DNA of 64,000 bases from NCBI RefSeq assembly GCF_003385515.1, contig NZ_QNVT01000008.1:62001-126000 (forward strand). Direction: 5' to 3'. Positions 1 to 8,465 of the stretch are shown here, one piece after another. The position numbers and the translations under genes were made by a program. Under the pieces are notes generated by a model. The model saw nothing but the letters and a program-made list of their open reading frames with translations, did not search any database and was not told where the DNA came from. Source of the DNA: Chryseobacterium pennae (GTDB taxonomy: Bacteria > Bacteroidota > Bacteroidia > Flavobacteriales > Weeksellaceae). Positions within the stretch are counted from its first letter, which is position 1. The number at the start of each line of letters is the position of its first letter.

Positions 1-114
1 CTATGTTTCATATGGAGAGGTTTATAATTGAATATACTTCAAAAGCATATCATATCTATTTTCAGTTAAAGGTAATCAATTAATTCTTTGTGGGTTATGA
101 AAAGATAGGTTTTT

Positions 115-813
115 CTATTTATTAATGGAGCGTTTAGAAATAATTGTTATAAAAGTATCAAATTCAATTTTGTAACTTCTTCCTACAGGGACTTTATAGT
201 CACCAAGATGCACTTCGTTATTGTTGAAAGCGGTAACGAATTCTGTATTGATAATGAAGGACCTGTGAATTCTTATAAACCCCTTGGATGCAAGAGTAGA
301 TTCCAGATCTGTGATCTTACTTTTTGAAATAAAATTTTCAGTTGTAGATAAAGTTACTTTGATATCATTTCCCTGGCTTTCAATATAAGCAATATCTGCA
401 AGGGAAATTTTCCGATACATTCCTTCGGTTTTAAACAGGATGAAATCCTCTTTTGGAGGATTGACATGCCTCAGTACCCGTTCTACAGATCTGAAAAATC
501 GCTCAAAAGTGATAGGTTTCAAAAGGTAATCTACGGCTTCCAGTTCAAATCCTTCAATTGCAAAATCTCTGTAAGCCGTTGTAAATACGGTTTTAGGCTT
601 TTGAGAGAGTGATTTCAAAAAATCAATTCCATTGAAGTGAGGCATCTGAATATCCAGAAACATAAGGTCTACCGGCTGATTCTGAAGGAGTTTATAGGCT
701 TCAAGAGCATTCCCTGCTTTTCCTGTCAGTTTCAGATGATCGATTTTGGAAATATGATTTTCCAGTAATGTGGCCGCCAATGGTTCGTCATCTACAATAA
801 TACAGTTAATCAT
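115..813 (-). CDS. LytTR-family response regulator
   Basis: Cytoplasmic two-component response regulator that binds DNA through a LytTR domain. The receiver domain (about residues 1-115) shows the acidic cluster D8-D9-E10, the phospho-acceptor D54 in LDIQMP, the TTAY switch region and the KP motif in DYLLKPI. The C-terminal half (about 130-230) has the LytTR pattern, with FIRIHRSFIIN and VPVGRSY near the end. At 232 residues it has the family length. Its start overlaps the stop of the upstream kinase by 8 bp, so the two are one kinase-regulator operon. The target genes are not evident; an autolysin or membrane target is possible but would be a guess. Confidence 0.93.
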   Translation of the reverse strand: MINCIIVDDEPLAATLLENHISKIDHLKLTGKAGNALEAYKLLQNQPVDLMFLDIQMPHFNGIDFLKSLSQKPKTVFTTAYRDFAIEGFELEAVDYLLKPITFERFFRSVERVLRHVNPPKEDFILFKTEGMYRKISLADIAYIESQGNDIKVTLSTTENFISKSKITDLESTLASKGFIRIHRSFIINTEFVTAFNNNEVHLGDYKVPVGRSYKIEFDTFITIISKRSINK

Positions 814-1876
814 AGTGTGATGGAGTGGTTATTTCAATGGTAAAAGTATTGTTTTCCTGTGAGATACGGAAGGTGAAATTTCCATGATAATAATGTTCCA
901 GCTGTCTTTTAATGTTCTTAAGACCAATTCCTTTTTCATTAGGATCAGAAATCTTTCTAAAGGTATTTTCAACACTGAAAACAGAATGTTTTTCATTGGT
1001 TTCCAGATTTATCTTTATTTCTGTTTGATCTGAGCTTCCACTGGCTCCATGTTTAAAAGCATTTTCAACTAGGGTAAGGTATAACAATGGTGGAATAGCA
1101 TTGGCAGAATTCAGTGTAATATTTCTGGTGATTTTTAATCTTTCATCATGATAACGAAGGCTCTCCAGGGCAATATAATCATCAATAATACTAAGTTCTT
1201 CTGCAACCGAAATCCATTTTTTCTGTCCTTTGTAAAGAATATAATCCAGGATATCAGAGAGCTGGCTGATAGATTGGGAGGTTTTTTCTGAATTACTGAT
1301 AGAAAGCGAATAGATATTGTTCAGGGTGTTAAACAGAAAATGTGGATTAAGCTGAGATTTGAGTGATTTCAGTTCTAGTTCGGTCTTTTCTTTTTTCAGT
1401 TGAAGGGCATTTGCTTTTTCATCTTTATACCGCATAAAGAACATGATTGAAATAAAGATAAAAGCCCCACTGATAATCGGAAATGTATAATGGAACAAAA
1501 GATACCGGATATCGATAACAATGCTGATAAAACTGTCTTTAGCTTCGTTGGTAAAAAAGGGCTCTGCAAGGTAAACAATAAAGAGCCTGTTGATTACAGA
1601 AATAATATAAAGGCTTAGAATAAGGTACAAAGAAAATTCAACATATTTTTTCCGGTCATAAAAACGCCGGATCAGTCCATAATAAATAAAATTGGCTCCC
1701 AGTATCTGAAAGATCCAATGACAAAAATTATACATCACCAACTGCTTAAACATTTCACCGTTGTAATCGTCATAAGTTCTTGCTATTCCAAACAAAAACA
1801 AAGCGATCCAGAAAAATAGCTGGAAGTATATATTTTGCCGGTTGTAGCTGGTTGTTCCGATCCTCATGATCGTCAA
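806..1876 (-). CDS. LytS/YehU-type sensor histidine kinase
   Basis: Membrane-bound histidine kinase, partner of the overlapping LytTR regulator. Hydrophobic segments fill residues 15-150 (about four membrane passes), followed by a charged coiled stretch (150-172). Then comes the His_kinase box LNPHFLFNTLNN with phospho-acceptor H179, and a HATPase_c domain with the N box LVENAFKHG and the G box KGIGLKNIKRQL. There is no separate periplasmic sensor domain, so the signal is probably sensed in the membrane. A second ATG three codons downstream (MRIG) is an equally possible start. The ligand is unknown. Confidence 0.92.
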   Translation of the reverse strand: MTIMRIGTTSYNRQNIYFQLFFWIALFLFGIARTYDDYNGEMFKQLVMYNFCHWIFQILGANFIYYGLIRRFYDRKKYVEFSLYLILSLYIISVINRLFIVYLAEPFFTNEAKDSFISIVIDIRYLLFHYTFPIISGAFIFISIMFFMRYKDEKANALQLKKEKTELELKSLKSQLNPHFLFNTLNNIYSLSISNSEKTSQSISQLSDILDYILYKGQKKWISVAEELSIIDDYIALESLRYHDERLKITRNITLNSANAIPPLLYLTLVENAFKHGASGSSDQTEIKINLETNEKHSVFSVENTFRKISDPNEKGIGLKNIKRQLEHYYHGNFTFRISQENNTFTIEITTPSHYD

Positions 1877-2052
1877 AAATAAAAAAACTTAAGATACGTC
1901 TGGCAGAACTAATGTGAAATCTGATAAAATAAGGATAAACAATATCATTTAAAGGGCAGACAGCTTATTGTGTGATTGGTACCGGAATTCCGGGTTTCTG
2001 AATATACGGCTTAAACGTATTCCTGATTTTAACAAGATTTGCATTAAAAAAT

Positions 2053-3171
2053 ATGACAACAGAGCGTTCAGAAAGGCTTTACGGATTGGATCATCTGAGA
2101 GCATTGGCTATTGTACTGGTTTTACTCTTTCATTACCGGGCATTTAAGCATCCGGAATGGATTGACACTATTGGGAAATTTGGCTGGACCGGAGTTGATC
2201 TCTTCTTTGTATTAAGTGGTTTCCTGATCTCAGGACAACTGTTTAAAGAGATGGGAAATAAGGGGGTAATTTGTTTAAAAACATTTTATATGAAACGTTT
2301 TTTCAGGATTATTCCGGCTTATTTCTTTACTCTTTTTCTCTATTTTAGCATTCCTTTTTTCAGGGAGCGGGAGGCTTTGCCGCCTTTATGGAAGTTTGTG
2401 ACGTTCACACAGAATTACGGACTGGATGTGATTGATCAGGGAACATTTTCCCATGCCTGGTCATTATGTATCGAAGAACAGTTTTACTTTATTCTTCCTC
2501 TGTTTCTTTTAATGATAATGCCTTCGAAGTTATTCAGATATTTTGCTGTTTTGATTGTATCTTTTATTATATTGTCTCTAATCCTCCGGCTTATCATCTG
2601 GAATGTTTCTATTGCCGGAATGGATCATAGTGCTCTGGAATTCTGGCGTTCATGGTATATGAAAATATATTATCCTACCTATACAAGATTGGATGGTCTC
2701 AGTATAGGCATACTTATCAGTTATCTAATGCAGTATTCATCCGGTTTTAAAAGAATGGTTCACCACAATGGAAACAAACTTTTTCTTGCAGGAGTACTGT
2801 TATTGGGTTTTACATTTTGGGTTTGTAATGAACAGGCTTCAGAAATTGCTTCTGTATTGGGGTTTACATTGGTAGCGATAAGCTATGGATTGATGGTTAT
2901 GGCTGCTGTTTCAGAATCATCATTTCTTTCAGGATGGAGATCCGGTATCACTGCTGAACTGGCAGCTTTGTCGTATGCAGTCTATCTTTCCCATAAAGGA
3001 ATTATTCATATGATTCAGGCTGTTTTTGAACGGTTCAACCTTGAAACTTCGGATACGGTATGCCTGATTGTTTGTTTGTCCGGATGTCTTATTGGAAGTT
3101 TGCTGTATAGGATTGTTATTGAAAAGCCTTTTGCTGATATTAAGCAAAGGATTTTAAAATCAGGAAAATAA
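2053..3171 (+). CDS. Acyltransferase 3 family (OafA/YrhL-like) membrane protein
   Basis: Integral membrane O-acyltransferase of the acyltransferase_3 family, which acetylates sugars of surface polysaccharide, peptidoglycan or antibiotics. The N-terminus has the family pattern LDHLRALAIVLVLLFHYR with the conserved His in the first helix. GVDLFFVLSGFLISG follows, then RFFRIIPAY, and HAWSLCIEEQFYFILP is the second catalytic-region motif. About ten hydrophobic segments are visible over 372 residues, the normal family length. It is a single gene on the plus strand with no biosynthetic neighbours, so the acyl acceptor cannot be predicted. Confidence 0.92.
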   Translation: MTTERSERLYGLDHLRALAIVLVLLFHYRAFKHPEWIDTIGKFGWTGVDLFFVLSGFLISGQLFKEMGNKGVICLKTFYMKRFFRIIPAYFFTLFLYFSIPFFREREALPPLWKFVTFTQNYGLDVIDQGTFSHAWSLCIEEQFYFILPLFLLMIMPSKLFRYFAVLIVSFIILSLILRLIIWNVSIAGMDHSALEFWRSWYMKIYYPTYTRLDGLSIGILISYLMQYSSGFKRMVHHNGNKLFLAGVLLLGFTFWVCNEQASEIASVLGFTLVAISYGLMVMAAVSESSFLSGWRSGITAELAALSYAVYLSHKGIIHMIQAVFERFNLETSDTVCLIVCLSGCLIGSLLYRIVIEKPFADIKQRILKSGK

Positions 3172-3181
3172 AATGATGTAT

Positions 3182-3391
3182 TTACTTTACAGGCTGCATA
3201 AGTCTTTCTGTTGCAGGTCTGGGATTTCTTCCTCTTTCAAACCCCTGAATAAAGAAACAGGCAATTAGAGAGAAGGTGATAATAAAGACCAGAACAGACC
3301 AGATTGTTTTTTGAAGCCTTGAAACATTTAATCTGGATATAAAGAAAATACCCAGCACAATGAATATAAAAACAAGTAATAATATTCCCAT
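3182..3391 (-). CDS. Small two-helix membrane protein
   Basis: I do not recognise this 69-residue protein. It has two hydrophobic segments (about residues 2-20 and 30-50) joined by a short basic stretch, and a polar C-terminal tail rich in Arg and Pro (GFERGRNPRPATERL). It lies tail to tail with the acyltransferase, 10 bp away on the opposite strand. Strongly hydrophobic composition and a clear ATG support a real gene, but there is no family evidence. Confidence 0.55.
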   Translation of the reverse strand: MGILLLVFIFIVLGIFFISRLNVSRLQKTIWSVLVFIITFSLIACFFIQGFERGRNPRPATERLMQPVK

Positions 3392-3495
3392 TTGTCCAGC
3401 TATATTTTGAAAAGATACAAAAAAGTAAATGAAAATATTTTTGCAGTTGAAATAAATTGATAGATTTAATACGCTAAAAGTTAACTTCTTACTCT

Positions 3496-4644
3496 ATGAA
3501 AAAAATAATATCACTGCTGGGTATTCTGATGTTTATAATTTCCTGCAACGGGCAGGGAAAAGAATCCTATTGGAAAGGGCAGGAGGTCACGAAGGAAAGC
3601 AAAGAGCCGTTTCATGGAGTAACATTGGCGTATATGGAAATGATTGCAGAAATGCGGATTCATCTTTCTAAAAATAATGATTCTCTGGTTTTTACTTATC
3701 CTTATGAGAAAAAAATAAAGGTTTCTGAATTAAAATCTCTCACCGGATGCAGATTGAAAGACGATGGGAAATTATTAGACAGCGTATATGATGTAAGGGT
3801 AGAAGGAGATGAGCTGAAGATTAAATTTTATTATATCGGAACGGCTTCCAAAGATAACCGCTTCTCACTTAACCTTGTCAGAACGGATAAAGCAAGCTAT
3901 ATTAAAGAAACGGAAATCCTGAAGAATGAGAAAAAGAGGATGCTGGAGATGATAAAACCTGCTGATGTTTCCGGATTGGGAGTATCCATCAGTATTCCTG
4001 AATATTTCAAACCGGATATCAATATTAATCTGCTGAACCCTATTCAACTGGCGGAAGATTTGTGTCAGGTAAAAGGTATACAGACATTATCTTCTTCCGA
4101 ATCATTTAAAGTAGGACAGGAAAAGTATAATTACCATCAATATGAATTAGTGAATGCGGATCAAGTGAGTCGAATAGCCGCTAGAATCGGGACGATTGAT
4201 TTTCCGACGTTTAAATTAGTGACAAATCAGGATGGAAGCAGAACAGATGCCTGGATGGTTGGCAGAGAACGTTCAGATAAGAAAACAATTCAATCCATAT
4301 TCAGATCTGTACAATCAAAATATCCTAATGCAGATATTATTGCGATAGGAGCTCCCGAAATAGCACAAACAAAAGATGATGTTGTAGGAATTGCCTCTAC
4401 ATTCGGAGTTACAATGACTAACAGTAACGAAATTATAAGAATTTTAATCAGTATTCCTGAAGAGCTTTATGGCATAAAACAGGAGGCCACAGGTTCAAAA
4501 GAGGTCGCAAAAGCATTTGAATATTATATAAGCCTGATCGGGACTGCAGAAATACAGGTTAAGGTGATTTCAAAAAAATTGAATGATTTATTAAATGCTA
4601 AAAATTTTTCAGGAGACAGGCCCTATTTTTTATCGGAAGAGTAA
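3496..4644 (+). CDS. Hypothetical lipoprotein
   Basis: Exported lipoprotein of unknown function, 382 residues. Residues 1-17 form a lipoprotein signal peptide ending in FIISC, with the lipidated Cys at 17, followed by NGQGKES. The rest is soluble and mixed alpha/beta with no motif I recognise. The segment around SMI-like spacing is absent, and no catalytic signature is visible. It is a monocistronic plus-strand gene ending just before a strong bidirectional terminator at 4743-4775. Probably periplasmic or at the inner face of the outer membrane. Confidence 0.75.
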   Translation: MKKIISLLGILMFIISCNGQGKESYWKGQEVTKESKEPFHGVTLAYMEMIAEMRIHLSKNNDSLVFTYPYEKKIKVSELKSLTGCRLKDDGKLLDSVYDVRVEGDELKIKFYYIGTASKDNRFSLNLVRTDKASYIKETEILKNEKKRMLEMIKPADVSGLGVSISIPEYFKPDININLLNPIQLAEDLCQVKGIQTLSSSESFKVGQEKYNYHQYELVNADQVSRIAARIGTIDFPTFKLVTNQDGSRTDAWMVGRERSDKKTIQSIFRSVQSKYPNADIIAIGAPEIAQTKDDVVGIASTFGVTMTNSNEIIRILISIPEELYGIKQEATGSKEVAKAFEYYISLIGTAEIQVKVISKKLNDLLNAKNFSGDRPYFLSEE

Positions 4645-4742
4645 GTAAAGTTCTTAGAACTTCAACGGATAATTTCCTGTAGATTTTACAGATCTTTGAG
4701 CAACAGTAACTGCTCTGTTAGCTGGATCTGTGAGAGGAAAAC

Positions 4743-4775
4743 AAAAAGCGGTTTTCATAAGAGAGACCGCTTTTT
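4743..4775. terminator. Bidirectional intrinsic terminator
   Basis: A perfect 10-bp stem (AAAAAGCGGT / ACCGCTTTTT) with a 13-nt loop lies between the convergent lipoprotein gene (+) and serine hydrolase gene (-). The A-run on one side and T-run on the other allow it to end transcripts from both strands. Confidence 0.85.
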
Positions 4776-4803
4776 ATAGATTCAGTATTATTGTGAAGCA
4801 GAA

Positions 4804-5841
4804 CTATTTTGAAGTAATACTTTTCAGTACAGCATTCTTGATGGCAGCTTCCTGAAAACTCCAATGTTCACTGTTTCTGGGCATCTGATTTTCAAGAATG
4901 ATCAGGCTCATATCTGTAGATGGGAAGTATACATTAAGACAGGTAAATCCATCTCCAAGGCCAGTCACAGCATAGTAATCGAGCCCGGCTTCCCTGATGA
5001 ATCTGATATTATATCCAAATCCCATATTCTCTTTCCCAAAAACATTATGTTGAGATGATGTAGAAGGAGTCAGCATCAGCTTTTGAAATGTTGAGGAAAG
5101 CAGTTTTCCCTTGAACAATGCCTGATCCCATTTTGCAAGATCTTCTACGGTGGAAATAACTCCGGCCGCAGATACGATATCATCATTTAAAAAGGAATTT
5201 TCGACCTTTTCAAATTGGTTATTATCGCTTCTGTAGCCTGGAACCAATGCCTGGTTATTTTTACTGTTATATACAAATGTCTTCTTCATATTCAGCTTTT
5301 TGAAAAGAGAATCAGCCTGGTCTGTAAAGGTTTTACCAGTTGTGTTTTGAAGAATTTCACCCAAAAGAATATAAGAAAGGTTTCCGTATTTAAACTGTGA
5401 GCCCGCTTTAAAAGCTGTCGGTTTGTCAAGATCGGTAATCCCATGAGTATGATTCAGAAGATGATGAACTGTTATGGTATCTGCCCATGGCTGGGTAAGT
5501 GAAGGCAGATATTTTTTTATCGGAGTCTGAAGATCAAGTTTACCCTGTTCAGCAGCCTGTAAAATTAAAACAGCGGTAACCTGTTTTGAATTCGACATGA
5601 TTTCAAACTGATCATCGGTTTTTAAAGCCACTTTTTTTTCAACATCTTTATATCCATTGGCTTTCAGATATTTTGTTTTTCCGTTTTGAGTAACCAAAAC
5701 TGTTCCATTAAATGTAAGTGGAGTAGAAGCCGTTATGATACTGTCGATCTTTTTTGAATACGGAGTTACTTTTTGCGCTTTTACAGAAACAGGTTGTAAT
5801 GTGAAGGCTGCAAAAATGAAAAGTAATTTCGTTTTGATCAT
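4804..5841 (-). CDS. Exported serine hydrolase, beta-lactamase class C / PBP4* fold
   Basis: Secreted or periplasmic serine hydrolase of the beta-lactamase class C family (Pfam Beta-lactamase). The chosen start MIKTKLLFIF gives a signal peptide ending near residue 22 (VKAQ), 345 residues in total. A longer in-frame reading would run 50 codons into the upstream gene and lacks a signal peptide at its start. Motifs: S83-N-S-K86 (nucleophile Ser and general base Lys), Y152-G-N154, and a VTG triad in place of the usual KTG/HTG. It starts 4 bp after the stop of the class A beta-lactamase, so they are co-transcribed. Substrate unknown: D-Ala peptidase, esterase or amidase are all possible. Confidence 0.88.
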   Translation of the reverse strand: MIKTKLLFIFAAFTLQPVSVKAQKVTPYSKKIDSIITASTPLTFNGTVLVTQNGKTKYLKANGYKDVEKKVALKTDDQFEIMSNSKQVTAVLILQAAEQGKLDLQTPIKKYLPSLTQPWADTITVHHLLNHTHGITDLDKPTAFKAGSQFKYGNLSYILLGEILQNTTGKTFTDQADSLFKKLNMKKTFVYNSKNNQALVPGYRSDNNQFEKVENSFLNDDIVSAAGVISTVEDLAKWDQALFKGKLLSSTFQKLMLTPSTSSQHNVFGKENMGFGYNIRFIREAGLDYYAVTGLGDGFTCLNVYFPSTDMSLIILENQMPRNSEHWSFQEAAIKNAVLKSITSK

Positions 5842-5845
5842 AGGT

Positions 5846-6745
5846 TTATTTTTTGTTGTAGTGGTCATAAGCTGCTTTGGCAATAGCTGCAATAATGGCT
5901 TCTGAATTTTCAAATGTTTCATAAGTATCATGTACAAAAACAGTAATATAGATTCTTTTTTTATCTGAAAGTTCAATGATTCCAAAATCATTGATAGCCC
6001 CTGTCATCCCTGCTTTATTGGTAAATGAGGTTCCAGTGCGATGGGCTGTTTTAACCTCTTTTGGAAGATGGCCTTTAAGTCTTTTAGCCCCTGAAACATT
6101 ACCCAGCATAGTGGTATACAGCCATTTTGTAAGTTCCTTATTCAATATTTTTCCGTTATAGAACTTGCCTAATAGCCTGATGGTCTCATTAGGAGTTGTT
6201 TTATTGATAAATTGAGAATCCCAATCTTTGTGCATGCCTTCTTCATCGTTTTTAATGATCACATCCTTACTATTAAGGAATCTTTCAACATACTCAGGCC
6301 CTCCAATCAGTCTGAGAAGGATATCTGTTAAATTATTATCACTTTGTGCAACCATCCATTTTATACACTCTTCTAAAGTAAGTTCCATGTTTCCCTCCGG
6401 ATATTTTTCTTTAAAAGGACTATAGGTATCATCCAGAAGCTCTTCTTTCTTAATGTAAATTTTTTGCTGTAAGGAAAGGTCACCTTTTTCTACCTTATTA
6501 AGAATAGCTAAGGCAATATGAAACTTAAAGGTACTTAACATAGGGAACAGTTTGTTCCCGTTGATCTCGACGATCTCTTTTTTTGGAGAGTCTGTGGCTA
6601 AAACGGCCACTCCTACATCTGCCTTTTTATTGGTAATGATAGATTCAAGAGTTTTTTTTAATTGCAGATCGGATGTATTCTGTGAAAAAAGCGTTAGGCT
6701 TAAAAATACAAAGAATGGAGTAAGAATAATTTTCTTTGATTTCAT
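5846..6745 (-). CDS. bla: Class A beta-lactamase, subclass A2 (CGA/CIA/PER-like)
   Basis: Periplasmic serine beta-lactamase that hydrolyses penicillins and probably extended-spectrum cephalosporins. Signal peptide residues 1-21. The catalytic motif S71-T-F-K74, the S135-D-N137 loop, E169 of the omega loop and the third motif R236-T-G238 are all present. In the omega loop the Glu is followed by G-M-H, so a His sits where subclass A1 enzymes have Asn170. That, with the RTG triad, is the pattern of the Bacteroidota A2 enzymes (PER, CGA, CIA). At 299 residues it has the expected length. It is the first gene of a two-gene operon and has a perfect TAnnTTTG promoter element 36 bp upstream. The closest named allele cannot be assigned without a search. 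Confidence 0.93.
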   Translation of the reverse strand: MKSKKIILTPFFVFLSLTLFSQNTSDLQLKKTLESIITNKKADVGVAVLATDSPKKEIVEINGNKLFPMLSTFKFHIALAILNKVEKGDLSLQQKIYIKKEELLDDTYSPFKEKYPEGNMELTLEECIKWMVAQSDNNLTDILLRLIGGPEYVERFLNSKDVIIKNDEEGMHKDWDSQFINKTTPNETIRLLGKFYNGKILNKELTKWLYTTMLGNVSGAKRLKGHLPKEVKTAHRTGTSFTNKAGMTGAINDFGIIELSDKKRIYITVFVHDTYETFENSEAIIAAIAKAAYDHYNKK

Positions 6746-6780
6746 TTATTCAAATGGTTATTAAATAGATTTTTGATCTC

Positions 6781-6788
6781 CAAATATA
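6781..6788 (-). promoter_or_regulatory. Candidate promoter -7 element of the beta-lactamase gene
   Basis: On the minus strand this reads TATATTTG, a perfect match to the Bacteroidota -7 box TAnnTTTG, 36 bp before the ATG. No good TTTG -33 box is visible at the expected distance, so strength is uncertain. Confidence 0.5.
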
Positions 6789-7010
6789 TGAATTTCATTT
6801 ATCCGTTTTTTGATCTGTGCAATATTTTTGATCAATAAGACTCATGATCTGTTTTCTTGGGCAAACAAACTATTTCTGTGTAATAAGAAATTGAACCAAA
6901 GGTATATTAAATATAAACTTTCATTCCTTCACACATAATTTTTAGGAATAATACCCGTTTAGCATTCATAAGCTTTATGATTGTAAGCATAAGATCAATT
7001 AAACAGATGT

Positions 7011-7496
7011 TTGTATTTTTATAATCAACATTTGAATGAATTACAGGATGTTCAGAAACACTCAATGTACGGGCGTTTTGTATTGATGGCTCTGGCCATG
7101 TTCATCACTATGTATCTGATGATGTTTGCGATGATAGACAACCTGCGGAACCTTATTCCAAATCTCAATAATGTATATATGACTTCATTATTGGTGTCTG
7201 TAATGCTGTTGATTGAGGTATGGATTATGAAAAAAATGTACACCAATTCCAAGCTCAACTGGTTTATTGTTATTATAGCACTTACAATTGGCTTTTTTTC
7301 GTGGATTTGGATCAGAAAACAGGTAAGTGTTGGAGCCGAGCAGTTTGTAAAAGGAATGATTCCCCACCATGCAGCCGTTCTGGGGAGCAAAGCTCACCAA
7401 TCCGGAATTGATAAAGCTGCAAAAAAATATTCTTGAAACCCAGACAGAGGAAATAAGCTGATGAAACGTAAGCTTCAGGAACTGGAAAAAAGATAA
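7011..7496 (+). pseudogene. Decayed DUF305 membrane protein
   Basis: Remnant of a DUF305 protein: membrane helices followed by the family motif GMIPHHAAVL. The readable part (7011-7436, first codon TTG) has three hydrophobic segments and then the motif, but the frame is lost after DKAAKK. A shifted frame continues with NILETQTEEIS and a third frame gives MKRKLQELEKR before TAA at 7494. Joined together these match the usual DUF305 ending (IIETQ..EI..M). So there are two frameshifts in the last 25 codons, and the 5' end lacks a convincing ATG. It is probably not functional. Confidence 0.7.
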
Positions 7497-7687
7497 ATAA
7501 GAAGAAAAGATTAATTCTATTGGTCATCAAATTGTATGAATAGCATCATTTAAAATAAATGGTGCTATTTCTTTGATGAGAAGCTGTTGTAAATTTTGCA
7601 GCAGATTCATACTTTTTTTATAAATTGTCCATCACTGAAAAAGGAAAAATTAATGATCATTATAAACAGGCTGATAAACCATTTTCT

Positions 7688-8236
7688 ATGAAACACAGAG
7701 TATTGCCAATTGCTTTTGGGCTGAATTCATTTTACCTGTCAGTTTTATATTTCCGGATGTTCTGGATTTCAGATAAAGTGAAAACAGAGTTGCTTTTGAC
7801 TTATAAATATATGCTGTATTCAGTGTTTTTTGTTTTTCCTTTGTTCATTATTTCAACACTTATTCTTACAAAAGAGTTTAAAGCCGGGTTTTTTCTGAAA
7901 CTTTTGGTTTGGCTGTTAGTGGCTGCTATGCCTGTTCTTTATTTTTGGTTCTTTGATTTAATGAAAGAGAAAGAACTGCTTTACGGATACCTGATTACGC
8001 TCGTGCAGTGTCTGGTTCAGTCCAAAACGGTAAAGGATGATGAGATGATCTCCAGGGTTGCCGGGGTTTTTTCTGCAAAGCTGATCCTTTGGTTTTTCAT
8101 TTTACTGGTATCATTATCTTTTCATACGTTGTATTCCGATCTCCCGGCAAGTATGCTGGCAGGGGGAATCTATTATCTCTGTGTCGGAATTCTTGATATT
8201 CTGGTCGTCAGGTATAAATTTATTACAGAAAAGTAA
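7688..8236 (+). CDS. Hypothetical multi-pass membrane protein
   Basis: Unrecognised integral membrane protein of 182 residues from the ATG at 7688 (MKHRVLPIAFG). An upstream TTG at 7625 would add 21 mostly polar residues. About five hydrophobic segments are visible, separated by short loops; the central loop contains FDLMKEKELLYGY. No motif allows a function. It follows the decayed DUF305 gene and has no operon partner. Confidence 0.65.
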   Translation: MKHRVLPIAFGLNSFYLSVLYFRMFWISDKVKTELLLTYKYMLYSVFFVFPLFIISTLILTKEFKAGFFLKLLVWLLVAAMPVLYFWFFDLMKEKELLYGYLITLVQCLVQSKTVKDDEMISRVAGVFSAKLILWFFILLVSLSFHTLYSDLPASMLAGGIYYLCVGILDILVVRYKFITEK

Positions 8237-8390
8237 ATGAATAGTTTCTCTGTACAACGCATCAGCAGGTAATATCGTTTACAATTAAAAGCAACTATGA
8301 ATTTCAATAAAAAGTTTGATAAAAAATGTTCTGCAAATCTGTCTTTTCTTTTGAGGAGATTTGATGATTCAAATAATTCTGAATATACAA

Positions 8391-8421
8391 TAAAAAGGCA
8401 CCGTCTAAAATAAACGATGCC
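8391..8421 (-). terminator. Intrinsic terminator of the susCD operon
   Basis: On the minus strand the RNA has an 8-bp stem (one G-U pair) with a 9-nt loop: GGCATCGT / ACGGTGCC, followed by a T-run TTTTTAT. It lies 45 bp beyond the SusD stop codon. Confidence 0.8.
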
Positions 8422-8465
8422 TCACTTGAAATATATTAAAATTGTTTTTTGCTGTGTTCTGTCTG

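Noticed and set aside
1..114. Left edge of the window
   Set aside because: Too short to tell; no coding or structural signal seen.
5842..5991. 50-residue N-terminal extension of the serine hydrolase
   Set aside because: It overlaps the end of the beta-lactamase gene in another frame; the start at 5841 has a proper signal peptide.
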